Positions 22,688 to 35,260 of a stretch of 64,000 nt of DNA are shown here, piece after piece. Within the stretch, counting starts at the first letter, position 1; each line of letters starts with the position of its first letter. A model generated the notes under the pieces. That model did no database searches. It saw nothing but the letters and a program-made list of their open reading frames with translations, and was not told the DNA's origin. Position numbers and translations under genes: made by a program. The stretch spans positions 23,061,955 through 23,125,954 of the forward strand of contig CM119264.1 of NCBI GenBank assembly GCA_051294375.1, given 5' to 3'. The stretch is from Paraspadella gotoi (lineage: Eukaryota > Chaetognatha).

Positions 22688-25496
22688 CATTGCTGTTGCA
22701 AGGGTTGAAAGAAGAAATTAAAGAAAAAAAGAACCACTAGTGAATGAAGGGTTAGAAATATTTCCTCCCTCTCTCCGCCTTCTAAGGGTCTTCTACTCAT
22801 CTTCCAATTTTTTTCTTTTTCTTTTTCTTCTTTTTATTTTTATCTTTTTCTTCTTCCTCTTCTTTTTTCTCACCGGGTTCCTCATCTAATCTTATTTTAT
22901 TTCCTTATTACTAATCTTTTCTTTTTTTTTTTCTCTTTTAATTTTCCACTTCTCCAACCTACATTTTCTTTCTCACCTCGTCCCTCTCATTTATTTTTCA
23001 CTCCTTTATTACCAATCTTCTCTTCTCCTCCTTACTCAGAATAACAGTTTAATTTGTTACACTCACTCATAATCGTTCGACTTTATTTTCTAATATTTAT
23101 TTGCTTCTCCCTCCCTTATCTTCTTCTTCCTCTTATCCTCTTGACTTCGTCATCTCATCATTCTTTTTTCTATTCACTTTTTTTCTTTTTAACTTCACCC
23201 ACTTTTTTCAACATCCAGTATCAATTCTAACCTCGTTTTCCCTCGATCTCTCTTCTCTTTCATTCATTTTTTTTCCCTCAGCGACATTATTCTCATTAGT
23301 GTTTTTCTCTAGTCTTTATATCTTCTCATTAATTCATTTACATTAAAGCTTTTTTGTTTTTGTATTTTTCACTTTAATTTAAAAAAATAAACATTGTTGG
23401 CGGCGATTTACTTCTTTGGGTTTAGAAAAAAATAATTACGCCTGTGCTTGATTTCGAATCAGTAAAAAAGTAAGTTTTTGCTTGAAGACTGACTTTCAAT
23501 ATTAACGATCTCACATGACGTACATTTAAAATGAATTCTTCGTCAACGATCTTAGAATTATTCATTGTGCGCGCACCTTTCAAGATCAATTTGCATTCTG
23601 AGCTCATTAATTTCTTTAAAATTAAAGATTATGTCACCCAAACGTAACTTTACATGAGCCTTTTTTTGCGTAATTTCCACAAGAGCCCCTATTCAAAATT
23701 GAGTAAGTTTTTAAGTTTAAAAATTAGATTAGCGGTTAAGAATAGAGGTAAGATTTTGGAAAATAAAGCCCCTTATTTAATAACTACTCTTAATATTTAA
23801 TATCATTGACGTCTACATATTCTTCAACATTCAACTCGACACTCGCTTTGTATTTCAGCTTTTGTGTTTTGTCCATATATTCATTGTTTCTTTCCCGAGA
23901 AACAGTTAATTCTGTCAAACTCAGCGTTTAGCTGAAAATCGCAAAAAGTTATTTCTGTCAATCAAAACGTCGATCATTGTTTTGCAATGAAAGTGACGTC
24001 GTTAATTTTGCCGTTGGACAGCAAACGGGGGAGACTTGACGATGTTGTCAAACCCAGTGAATTAAACTTAGGACATTTTGAAACAAAAAATGTTAAAATA
24101 GTAAATTCGGCGCCAACAAAGCATTTTCAGTAAGTAAAAAAAGTGGTAAGCTCGGCAATCAATCTTGTACCATCGTCACCAATTGTTATCAATAAGAGAT
24201 AGAAGTGCAATTTCTTTAAAAAAATTATAAACTGTTTAAAATTTTGAGAGAAAAAATCAATATGATTGTATGATTGGATGATTGTATCAAATCAATGCCT
24301 CAAAACCATCGATAACATCAACAGCATCAAATGCATCTACTGCATTGTCTGCATCGGGCTGCGTCTCACTGAGGCATCGATCGCATCTGATATCGCGATT
24401 AATTGAGCGAAATCGAGGGAAAAATCGATTCCCGCCTTTTATCGCATTGTTTTCCTTTTCGCTCTATTTTCTTTTTTTCCATCTTTTATCGCTTTCTTTT
24501 CCTTTTCGTTTTATTTTCTTTTTTTCCATCTTTTATCGCTTTGTTTTCTTTGTTTCTCTTTTTTTTTCATTTTTCCGTCTCCTAATTTATTCTTTCCTTT
24601 ATTTCTTTCCCTCCTTCGGCCCGCGCGCTCGTTAGGCGATTGTAGCGCCGACCAACGGCAATGGGTCGGAAAGTGATTGATTGGTCCACCGCGGAAATGG
24701 TGATTGGTTGAAATAGAGAATGGCGAGAAGAGAAGGCGGTGATTGGTCGAGGGTAAAAGAAAAAGGGGACTGTGATTGGTTGAAAGTTGAAGGAAGAAGG
24801 ACGCGGATTGATCGATGGACTAAATCAGAAAAGAAACTCATTTAGGAATATGTTATAATTTCGAGCGAGAGTTATAAAAAAGAATGGCTTGTTTATTAGT
24901 AAAACTTTAAGAATAAAAAAGTCTCGCTGATTTGAGGAGAAAGTTTGCCTATTCTCTGTTTGGTTTGTTTACCGAGAGACTGATTCGCTGTTTGGTATCT
25001 TAGACCATAAACTGATTTATTGGTTTATTCGCTGATTGGCGAATATTTGCGAGGAAAGTCAAATGACGCGATCGAAAATCGTTGGACTTTTCCATCGTCA
25101 TTCATAGGAAAAGGAGCCTTTCAATGTGAATGGAGACGAGTGGCAACGTTTACTGGCAGACGACTGGTAAGACGAATGGCAAAAGAGGAAAAGATAAGAT
25201 TGTTGAGTTTGCGCGAACGATTGCTCAACACGCCACTACTATAAACGTGGCTTCACTTTTATATTTAATCTTATTTTTTCCTTCCTGATATAATAATTTG
25301 CTCAGGGCTCTGTCGATCAAGCTCTGCACTAATTAGATTTTTTTAAATTAAATTTGACTCCCGTCCCAGATCAGTTACATCCTTAGCAATACGCCGATTT
25401 AACAACCGGGATTTGCTTTTCCCTCACGTTCCACCGATTTTTACGCGATCGCTCTTTTCCCCTCCTTTTTTCACTTCTCTTTTTTTCTCCTTCCAA

Positions 25497-25531
<35 letters not shown>

Positions 25532-26718
25532 CTAATTAGTTTTATTATCATTCATTTATTTCTCCGCGAAGAAAAAAATCCGTCTTTTTTCTTTATTTTT
25601 TCCCTATTTTTTTAATATATATTCATTATAACTAAATTAACTATACATCCTTAAAAAAGTTGTTGCGTTCTCCAATAACTTTTTCCAGTTTTTTTTTACT
25701 GTCAACTGTAATGAGTTAATTAACTAGTTATTTACTTTCTTACATATTTTCTCTTTTATATCTATATTCTTTTATTTTATTATTTCCTTTCTTCTCTTTT
25801 TCGCGCCCTTATATTTCTTATTTATGAATCCTTTCTATTTCCTACTTGTACATTTTTTCACCATTTTTAATAATTTTTTTGGCCTTAAGCTACTTTTTTT
25901 AAATGTTTTTCTAAAGTTTTTTTTCTCTTCTACCAAGAATATTTTTTTAACATTCATTTTTTAGTTTTATTACATTTTGTTTATTTCCAGCCTCAAGACT
26001 GTGATATATTCCAATTGTAGTTGTGAATTTTTTTTCCATACAAATTGTTTTACGTTTTCGTGAACTATTTTTTTTTCTTTCAACAGCATACTTACGACCA
26101 AAAGGCACTGGTCGTCGTCGTTGTCGTCGTCGCCGTCGTCGTCGTCGTTCTCTACTTTGAAAAATGACACCTGTGATTGAGTAGAGACCTGCTCCTGTAT
26201 AAAGCAACCTTTGCTCTCGATAGTAAAACCGTCAAGCGCAGAAACCTACGTTTAATTCCGAGCTCCCGTAAGACGTACATTTCCTACCCACCTTGTTCCA
26301 ATTGACAGTAATCGTCCTCCCACCGACTGTAACAAATAACCATATCGTATTCAATTCAACTAATTCCATCTTTCCTCTCAACTTCTCCCCAACTCTCATC
26401 CCCTTCTCTCTTCCCACGGACAATCATCGTATTTTCTCTCCACTCGCTACTCAAAAAGTTCTCGCCTCTCGTTACTCGCGTTAAGGGGCGAGCGTCGATC
26501 CTTTTCATAATGTTGATCCATTTTCCAATAATTCCCTTAATCTCCTTCTTTCAGCCTCGTTTTTCATTCCGAATTCATTTTTCTTGAATGATACGACTCG
26601 AAATTTCCGCTTCTCTGAATCTAAATTACATTCATTCAAAAATTCTTTCTTTTTTTTCTTTCTTTCTCAATATTTTTTTCCCCCTCTTCGTTGAAGATAA
26701 AAATCTCGACGAAACTTT

Positions 26719-26890
26719 NNNNNNNNNNNNNNNNNNNNNNNNNNNNNNNNNNNNNNNNNNNNNNNNNNNNNNNNNNNNNNNNNNNNNNNNNNNNNNNNNN
26801 NNNNNNNNNNNNNNNNNNNNNNNNNNNNNNNNNNNNNNNNNNNNNNNNNNNNNNNNNNNNNNNNNNNNNNNNNNNNNNNNNNNNNNNNNN
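26719..26890. other. Assembly gap (172 N)
   Basis: N run of 172, directly followed by a GA array. The left-arm partner at this point is the CT array at 15505-15585. Confidence 0.95.
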
Positions 26891-27146
26891 GAGAGAGAGA
26901 GAGAGAGAGTGGGCCATATTTTGTTTCCGTCTAAATTTTCCCCTGCAAAGATTCCATCCTCCCCCTAACTTCGCCCCCCCCTCTCTCAAGCACGACCTTC
27001 AACGAAGGTGCACAAAAGAGCGAGGGTTTGTCTCACTCTCATTTGTCACCCGGATGTAGACGAAATTCGCTACGGATCGGGGGAGAACAGAGAAAAGGAG
27101 AGATGGAGTAAGAAAGTTAAAAAAGGAGAAGTTTCGAGTTACAGGA

Positions 27147-27694
27147 TTTGCTTTGTTAAATATTTTTTTAGAATCAGCTTTCTGTCTCCAAATATTTTAA
27201 TTTAAAAAAATTTATTAAACAATTAAGAAATATTGATTGTAATATAATATCCTATTAATTTTATACCCCTTGGTCACTTCAATCTTTTTTCACGTCAGAA
27301 TTCTTTATTCCTCAGCGACGTCATTCGAGAAAGAAAAACATTCACAACTCCATCACAATCTCCTTCACAACATCATCACCCTGTCAACAACCTGACATTC
27401 ACACCCCACCCAGACTACACTCCCCATCACCCACATCGTCCCACCATAGCGTGACGAAAACGCTTTTTATTGAAATCTCAAAGGGTTAAGAAAGTGACGA
27501 AGGAGAAAATCTTAGAGCTGTGGAGACGGGAAGCCGGGCGAAGAGAGAGAGAGAGAGAGAGAAGAGAGGAGAGGAAGAGAGCGAGAGAGAGAGAGAGAGA
27601 GAGGAGAGAAGAGAGAGAGAGAGAGAACGAAGAGAGAAAATGAAAGCAGGAAGAAACGTTTTCTTCGCGTTGTTTCTTCAATTTCCTCGCTTTA

Positions 27695-27751
<57 letters not shown>

Positions 27752-28110
27752 TCATCTCTCTCTTCTCTCTCTCTCTCCTCTCCTCGTCTCTCTCTCTTCT
27801 CTTCTGCTCTTTTAGAAGTTTCCTCTCTTTGTTTTCTCTTTTCTTTTTATTTACTTTAGAACGCGGGCAGGTGAAAGGGGAAGATAGGGAGCGAAAGGAG
27901 AGGAGACGGGGAAAAAGAAAAGAGAGTAAGAAATCTAGATCGAGAAATAACAAAAGGAAGCAGAGGGAGAACAAAAGAACAAGAAGTCGAACAAAACGTG
28001 ACGCTGGTTAAAGGGTATATTGAAAAATGAACACTGGTGAATTGATTAACATTATACAATATTGTGAGAAATATTTTTTAATGATGAAGCTAATAAATTG
28101 GTAGAATCTT
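27147..28110 (-). repeat. Outer part of the right arm
   Basis: Positions 27147-27310 match the reverse complement of 8650-8814, 27510-27530 match near 8050, and 27940-28090 match about 7060-7190. Positions 27315-27450 have no obvious partner. This continues the palindrome across the gypsy insertion point. Confidence 0.7.
27543..27803. repeat. Back-to-back GA and CT arrays
   Basis: A GA array (27543-27627) and a CT array (27695-27803) are separated by about 65 bases whose halves are themselves partly complementary (GGAAGAAACG before CGTTTTCTTC). The block could fold into a long hairpin. Confidence 0.85.
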
Positions 28111-28233
28111 TTAAACTGCTCTTGTGTTCCTAGTAAAGGAAATAAAATCTGTAATAAAAGCAAAGAAAAATGTTTGTCCAGAATAGTTTTGAATTACAAT
28201 GTGTGTGGATCTGAAGTAAATGATTTTTAGGAC

Positions 28234-28235
<2 letters not shown>

Positions 28236-28290
<55 letters not shown>
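28236..28290 (+). repeat. (GA)n microsatellite
   Basis: About 27 GA units. A short CT-rich array follows at about 28380-28432. Confidence 0.95.
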
Positions 28291-28295
<5 letters not shown>

Positions 28296-28432
28296 CTGAC
28301 GTAGAGACCAGAAAAGAATGAAGTAGATAATTGATTCCGACAAGAAGAGGCAGTACTTAAAGCCCCTCTCCAAGCTCGAAAAATCACTCCCTCCCTCTCT
28401 TTCTTTCTTTCTCTCTCTCTCTCTCTTTCTCC

Positions 28433-28700
28433 TCTGGTTCCAATTTGCATATTGGAGTGGCTGAAATTTTTCTCACCGGCAAGACGAGACTTTAAGCTCT
28501 CGGCGCGCGAGAGCGGTGCGGTGCTGCGCTGCAATTTGCGGTGCCACGCAGTGCGTTTTCAATGGAGAAAAAACTGCGTCGTTTGTTTTTTAAAAACAAA
28601 ACGGTTGGCCCTCACTAAGTTGACTCGGCGGCGCTCAAAAGTAGGCGCGCGATAATCCTATACTTAGACGCGGCGCGGCTCGAGTTACGATGTCGAACGC
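28433..28700. other. CpG-rich patch
   Basis: It is locally rich in CG and GCGC words (CTCGGCGCGCGAGAG, GTAGGCGCGCGATA) in AT-rich surroundings, with repeated GCGGTGC/GCGCTGC words at 28510-28555 and an ATTTGCAT octamer near 28444. No reading frame is supported. It might be promoter-like, but no initiation signal was identified. Confidence 0.35.
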
Positions 28701-29109
28701 TCGTAAAATTGAGATATAAAATCATGCGAGCGAAGTTGAAAGATTAAAATGGTTTCGAATATAAATGACAGCAATCGAAACGTGACAAACATGACAAGTA
28801 TACCATTTTGTTCATGTGTTCGGAGGCAAAGTTTATTTTGATTTCTTTCTTATTGGCAAAATATTATTTTATTATCCAGTTGAAATGTTCTTTCTAATTC
28901 ATTTCCCTTATATTTTTCGCCTTCTCAATTGATATACGTACGTACATGGTCTTTGTTGTTTTTCCTCTCCTAACTGTTTTGTGGAACAAGGTTTTGTTCC
29001 GTTGTCGAATGTTTTGATTCTTGTTTTCTGTTTTGCATGATATCGGATTCCGTCCTCCTTTTGTTTCGTTCCTTTTTCGTTGTTGACTTTACTGTCGTGA
29101 GGCTCTCGC
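28701..29109. other. Unannotated AT-rich stretch
   Basis: No repeat or coherent frame seen. Confidence 0.4.
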
Positions 29110-29673
29110 GGATTCTCCTCAACCAGCGCGTTGAAATTCTGATGAGGGGCGAAAGACAAAAGCAGCTTCGCGACGCCGGCGCGCTCTTCGGGAATTGGAG
29201 GTCGTCTCGGTGCCGACGAAAACGACGCCGCTTTAACCGGAAATGGGGAGGAGCTAAATTAGAGCCGGCGGCGCTGGAAAGAGACGCGGCGTCGCCAACG
29301 AATAAAGAGAGGAGGAGAGGCGGTTTTCAGGCGTGGGAAGGCGTCGGGTCACCCTCTAAAGCCTTAGAGATGGGGCGGCTGCGGTCGGGGGCGATGACAC
29401 GGGATAGCGGGTAACGGAGGGACCTTGGGTATTGGTTGCAAAACAGCAGATACGAGGACAAGGAAAGGGTAGAGTCCGGAAGGGACCTTGAAAAATACAA
29501 TAGGACAAGCGGCTTCAAAGCCATTGGTCCGGTGGATTGGGACTCCCCTGGGGGTCAAAGACTCCTTAGGGGGTTCCGAGGGGAAACGAGACTCGAGGCG
29601 CGAAAATTACGGCGTCGCGCGAACCCAAAGTTCGACCAACGACTTGAATAAACTTGGTCGAGCGGAAACGACA

Positions 29674-29676
<3 letters not shown>
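29110..29676. other. CpG-rich patch with a weak open frame
   Basis: GC-rich stretch with frequent CG. A plus-strand frame of about 125 codons ends at 29414 and is rich in Arg and Gly, and other frames are open for similar lengths, as expected in stop-poor GC-rich DNA. No motif, splice signal or homology was recognised. Confidence 0.35.

Positions 29677-29761
<85 letters not shown>
29677..29761 (+). repeat. (GA)n microsatellite
   Basis: About 42 uninterrupted GA units, one of the longest here. The 194-codon frame crossing it is a repeat translation. Confidence 0.95.
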
Positions 29762-29762
<1 letters not shown>

Positions 29763-29839
29763 GCTTGAAAGAAACGAAGACGTAAAACGGTTTTGTTTAT
29801 TGGACGACGACTTTTTACGGTTGGAGAATTTAGAGGTCG

Positions 29840-29970
29840 GCGAAAGGCGAAAAACCAAAGGCGAACGACGAAAGGCGAAAGGCGAAAGACGAAAGGCGAA
29901 AGTCAAAAGAAAAAAAGCGAAAGAAGAAAGGCGAACGACGAAAGGCGATCTTGAAAGACGAATGAAAAAT
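29840..29970 (+). repeat. GGCGAAA-type short tandem repeat
   Basis: Fifteen or so loosely spaced copies of GGCGAAA, ACGAAA and GCGAAAG words, mostly 7-8 bases apart. Confidence 0.8.
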
Positions 29971-30615
29971 GGCGAAAGGCGATATATGAATAAAGTGATA
30001 TGTAAGGTGACGACGAAACACCTGAGTGAATTGACGAATATTGGTGACAAAAGATCAAAAGATAAAAAATAAAAAACAAAAGACAAACTGCGATAAAAAA
30101 ATATTAAGCTTAGTTTAAAAAAGGGAAAATGATGAATACGATTTTCGACATTTGAGTAAAGATGTAGTTAAGATGCAGTTGCTATCAATTCGCTCGACTA
30201 TAAAAGACTAAAACATTTTCCATTTCAAAATAAAAATATTATCGAAACGAAGAAAAATATAGCAATGACGACGACGACAGCGACGACGACGACAGCGACT
30301 GCGTCAATTCCCGAAACGACCAAAGAACAAAAAACCATCCATCTTTGGTCCTTTGTCTTTTGTCTTTGATCCATTTGTCTTTTCGCCTTTGTCTCTTTGT
30401 CTATTCGCAAGAAATCCTTTTTTTCTTTGTCCTTTGTCCCCTTTTTCTTTCGTTTTAATCCATTACTATCACGTCATTCGTCAGTTTTCCTTCTTTTATA
30501 TTACTTGTTTTCAAGTAAGTATTTTTTTGTTAAAATTCAATCCTCATTCCTGTATAATGTATATACAATATTAATAGTGTTCTCGTCGTTAGATTAGCAC
30601 TTAACCCCAAAATCT
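29971..30615. other. Non-coding stretch
   Basis: It contains a GACGAC/GCGACG run (about 30266-30302) and many TTTGTC/CTTTTG words at 30340-30450. No gene is supported. Confidence 0.45.
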
Positions 30616-30715
30616 ATTCGCACTCATTCACTCAACTATTCGCATTCAATTCCCTAGCAATTCGCACTCATTCACTCAACTATTCGCATTCAATTCCCTC
30701 GCAATTCGCACTCAA
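30616..30715 (+). repeat. 44-bp tandem repeat
   Basis: Two nearly identical 44-bp units starting ATTCGCACTCATTCACTCAA at 30616 and 30660, and a partial third at 30704. Each unit also contains a shorter internal echo (ATTCGCATTCA). Confidence 0.9.
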
Positions 30716-32190
30716 TCGACCCCAAATTCCTTTCGTTTCATTCCTCGCCTTTTAACGTCGCAAAGAAATCTCGGGTCAGAAATCCAAGGGATCGAAAAAG
30801 AGAAGTGACTTTTTTTTCCCTTCCATCTGTCGCCTTTCTCAGTTCTGTCTTCTTTCTTTGCCCTGCCTACTTCGTCCTGCCCAATTCGACTTTCCTAATT
30901 TTGCCCGTTTCGTTCCTCTTCACCCTTTACAATTGTATCTACCGACGTCTACGTTCCTTTTCCCGCCTTTTCCCGCCATCCCTCTATTCTTTTTCTCTCT
31001 TCAAATTTTCCCATCATCCTTCACCGATTAGCTCATAATCAAATGATATAAAACTCTTCCCTTTCCTCCCCTTTCCTCTTTTCTTTTTTTTTTATTCTTT
31101 TTCCTCGCTTTGGTCTTTTTCGTTTTTTATCCATTTTGCTTCCATTTTAACCCCACATTTCTCCTTTCGTTTTCCCTTTTTGACACTTTTTTTTTCGATT
31201 TTTTTTCTGGTGTCGGAACAAATCCGAAAAGAAAAAAATCGACCTTCCCGCCACCACTCGCCGTATCCGGCCGCCTCCGGCCACCACCAGCTAACCCCGC
31301 CCCTCACCAGACGCCTCCCGCCGCCTCCCGCCGCCTACCACCGCCTCCTTCAGCCTTGACATTCTGCGGCCGTATCACTTTCAGAAACCAGAAAATTCTC
31401 TCCTTCTCTCACTCTCTCTCTCTCTCTCTATCATTCTCGCACTCCCTCTCCCTCTGACTCGCTCCCTCTCCGTGACCGGCGCCGGAGATTTCCGGCTTTG
31501 GCCTCGCCGGATTCCCGTTCCGGCGCTAAAGGTTCCGCGACCTCTGACCCGCTCGGCGATTGGAAAAAGTTCCGGGGATCGCGAGATTCGAGCCGAGCGA
31601 GAGTTTAGCCCCAAACGAAAGGGTTTTTTTATTGCGAATCTGTGAAATAGGGCGATTGGCGAGAGGCGAGATCGCTGTTGAGATTCGGATGGATCGCTTT
31701 TAAGAAGCGCTTAAGATACATTAAAGATTCAATGAGGTCACTTGGAAGTGCGTAGAAGATAGTGGATACAATTGGGACTTAATTTATAGAACCCACTTAA
31801 AAATTGATCGAGAGCAGGTGCATTTCTAGATGATGTAGAGACATCAAACTAACTTTAGTGATACTTATTGAAGGCAACCGATCATCACAAATTGAAAAGT
31901 TGACGAAATCCGGCCCAAGCATCAATGCCTCACGATTCAATCTCAAACGATCCCCGAAATTTCAGAAAAGGATTTTCTCCGCCAGAAAACAAACCGAAAA
32001 TCGCGTTTAAAATTTTCCCTCGAATTTCTCAGAAATCCCGACGACGAAATCCTTTGCCCATTTGAGGGCGCAACCGACTTTGACGTCGCCGCTCAAAAAC
32101 CCGAACCAAAACAGACGCAAAATTTGGGACCAAAATATCCGAGTTGAACTCATTTTCCCGCTCAACTCTCGTTTTTCCGCGTCACGAGAT
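30716..32190. other. Intergenic stretch with a GC-rich core
   Basis: CT-rich DNA to about 31230, then a GC-rich patch at 31240-31350 with repeated CGCCTCC / GCCGCCTCC words, a short CT array (31395-31430) and a second GC-rich patch (31450-31610). An Arg/Glu-rich minus-strand frame at 31381-31614 overlaps the CT array and is not called. Confidence 0.4.
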
Positions 32191-32194
32191 CACG

Positions 32195-32235
32195 GTGACG
32201 CCAAATCACGCTCCATCAGAGGGTCACGGCGTCAC
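32195..32235. promoter_or_regulatory. GTGACGCC palindrome in a TGACG-rich stretch
   Basis: GTGACGCC (32195-32202) and its exact reverse complement GGCGTCAC (32228-32235) enclose 25 bases. More TGACG/CGTCA words follow (CGTCACATTGACGCC near 32277-32292, GTGACGG near 32302). The half-site resembles CRE/bZIP cores, but function is only a possibility. Confidence 0.25.
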
Positions 32236-32339
32236 AAAACGCCATAGGGATTACTTTAAGCCTTTGCAATGTCATAGCGTCACATTGACGCCATCCCCAC
32301 GTGACGGAAATACTGCGGGGCAAGCTGGACAACCATCCG

Positions 32340-32999
32340 CCAAGCCCATTTTAAATTTTTAAAATATTAAATCCACTTAATTCCCTCCCCCCCTCGACAC
32401 CCCAAACCTCTCGCCCCACCCTCCTTTTCGTGATCCTCCCCCATTACCCCCGCCGGCACGACGCGTCAAAGTCTTATTGCGCCTTCGAAAATAAGATAAA
32501 AATGTCTATAATCCATTACGTCGCGCGGGGGAGTTTTTCAGGAAAGTGAGGTCGCTCCGTTAGGTCGGTGAAAATAGGCTGAGCCCCTCCAAACAATAAA
32601 ATATAAAAACAAAAGACAAATTTTCAATAAACAAAGGAAAACAAACTTGGCCAAGAATTAGATATTACGAATATGAATTGATAATAGATATTATACTTTA
32701 AATACTGAATAAAGATTAAATTTGTTTTTTTGGATAAATTTGGATAAAATTTAAATTTATCCAAAAAGTAAATCGCTTACGCATCTTCTTAGCACCTCCT
32801 CAACTCCTCAACCACCCCATCCTCCTCCTCCTCCTTCTTCTCCTCCTCCTCCTCCTCCTCTAATTTCTTTTCATGAAAACAAATGAGAAGAAGTTGAACT
32901 TTGGACGAAAGGAAATAAGGATTGACGCGAAAATGGGGGAGAGAGAGACGGGCCAGGTCATGGACGGCCAGGTATGTGTGTGAGTGTGTGAACAAGAGA

Positions 33000-33000
<1 letters not shown>
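32340..33000. other. Intergenic stretch
   Basis: No gene seen. A CCT/CTC trinucleotide run lies at 32816-32862. Confidence 0.45.
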
Positions 33001-33202
<202 letters not shown>

Positions 33203-33417
33203 CCAGCCCTAAAAAAAGAAGGCAAATTTAAATGAAAAACTGGGGGATGAATTGTGAAGGTTTTGAGCGTCAGTTGGCGGCCGAGAAAGAAAGGTGGGCG
33301 TCTAAACCATTATGCTAATGGAGCATCCTAGTTTCCCGAACACTTCCCTCCTCTACTTTCCCTTCTTCCTCTGCCTCCCTCTCACCATATCTCCTTTTTT
33401 AATTTTCCGTCTTTCCT

Positions 33418-33452
33418 CTCCTTCCTTCCTTCCTTCCTTCCTTCCTTCCTTC
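33418..33452 (+). repeat. (CCTT)n microsatellite
   Basis: Eight to nine CCTT units. Confidence 0.95.
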
Positions 33453-33815
33453 CTCTTCCTCCTTTTTCCCAGTTTCGTAGTAACAACTTTGGTCGCGTGA
33501 TTAGGAAATCGATCCTGGCTTAGATTGTGGGTGAAATTGCTTGGAGGGTTGTGGGTTTCGGTGCTTGGCTGGCGTTTAGTGCCGCTTGGCGATGATTGGC
33601 AAGGTTTTTTCAAATAGCTATGGGTTTGCGTCTCTTTGCTTGGATGTTAATCATTCGATGATTATTTGGATTCAACTTTGCTGCTGGTACTGCTGCTATT
33701 ACTGTTGTTGTTGTGGTTGTTGATGTTTTCAGCCAAAAAATATTTCGAGAGTTGCTCTTTTCTTAAACCGCTTTTCCGTTGATGACTTGACGAAGCGAGG
33801 AAATCGCAATTAAGG

Positions 33816-33838
33816 GGAGAGAGAGAGAGAGAGAGAGT

Positions 33839-33887
<49 letters not shown>

Positions 33888-33983
33888 GGAGGAGTTTACT
33901 CATTTGGATGTGGATGAGGGCGATCATGAGAGAGATTATTATAAAGAGAGAGAGATGCAGAGAGAATGATTAGAGAGCAGAGA

Positions 33984-34016
<33 letters not shown>
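33816..34016 (+). repeat. Cluster of GA arrays
   Basis: GA arrays at 33816-33882 and 33986-34016 with GAGAGCA words between. A GTT/GTG trinucleotide stretch precedes them (33700-33725). Confidence 0.9.
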
Positions 34017-34018
<2 letters not shown>

Positions 34019-34019
34019 C

Positions 34020-34978
34020 AGTTAACGATAAACAGTTTAAAACGACTCACGCTTTCGATTTTAAAAGAGGAAGTTCAACCGGAGATAATGATTTTAGCAT
34101 TTCGGCCTTTTGAGTGAACGGGAAGAAATGAGCCTTAAAAAACTAAGCGGATAATTTTCATTCGATAGGAATAAATTTGTGAAATGCAAAAGTACGTATA
34201 TAGGAATTTTCTGGGGTGAAAAATGATTGAAGAAAAGATAAACTCTTAACGGAGGGTGTCGGACTAATCCTAAAACCTCAGTCTTCCCGCTCTGTGGTTT
34301 CCAATGACTCTGGGACACTCAAGATTTAAAAAATTCTGAAACAAAAGACTTCCTTAAGCCCAAGTCTTTATTAGTTTTTTTTTTTCTTTTTGAAACAAAA
34401 AGGAGAAAAAACTTTCAGAAAAAAGAAAACGAGTAGAAGAATTGCCTGTCGCTTAACAGTCAACTACTAAAACATTAAAACTCATTTTCTCTACGAAGTT
34501 CATTTAGGCAAAGTTCTATTTTCGTCTTCCCACTTTCCTTTTAAACTTTTTCTTCTATTTATGTTGTTCTTTGTTCTGTCTTGAATTTTTACTTTTTTTT
34601 CTTATAAAATTTTTATTTTCTCTTTGTTCCATTTTTTTTTATTCAAACACGTAATTATTCTACAACTTAATATATTTTTTTTGTTGAATTCCACCATCTT
34701 CTCTAACCTTTACCCAGTTTTTTGTCCTTTCTTCAATTTCAATATATTTGTCTTTCAAACTTAACGTTTTGCTAATTGTCTCTCTCTATCTCCTCTCTCT
34801 AACTCACAAGAAAAGCTAAAAGAACAAAAATATGAGTCAAAGTTTTTTTTTCGTTCTTTCGCGTTTGGGCGTCTTCTACTCGTTTCAGCGCCATCTTCTC
34901 TTTCATTATACATTTTCAAAATTTTTATTTTCAGCTTCGCTTCCGGTTATTTTCACTCGGAGGGGCCGAGGTGCGTCT
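34020..34978. other. Intergenic AT-rich stretch
   Basis: No repeat or coherent frame seen. It lies downstream of the minus-strand gene. Confidence 0.45.
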
Positions 34979-35012
34979 CATTCATTCACCCACTCATTCA
35001 CCCACTCATTCA
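34979..35012 (+). repeat. 12-bp tandem repeat
   Basis: Nearly three copies of CATTCACCCACT. Confidence 0.9.
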
Positions 35013-35260
35013 CTTACCATTCACCCTTGCCTTTAGCCCATTAACTTATTCAGTATATGTAACATTTTACCATAATTTATGGTTTATCATTGTAATACCA
35101 TGATTATTAGAAATAAATTGTAATATATAAATCGTAATACAACATTGAATTGCACATTACAGTTCCAATTGAATATTTTATCAATGTTTTAAACTTTTGT
35201 TTAATAACTTCATCGCAGAGAATCCTTCGTTGACTTAATACTAAAAATCTCTATTTCTCT

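Larger units (their letters stand above)
22130..27146 (-). repeat. Inner right arm of the large inverted duplication
   Basis: Reverse-complement partner of 15258-20280. It has private segments (for example about 23640-23820) that the left arm lacks. Open frames in this arm are low complexity and differ from those in the left arm. Confidence 0.88.

Noticed and set aside
29488-30072. 194-codon frame through the (GA)42 array
   Set aside because: Arg/Glu and Lys/Gly repeats come directly from GA and GGCGAAA arrays. No non-repeat protein segment flanks them.
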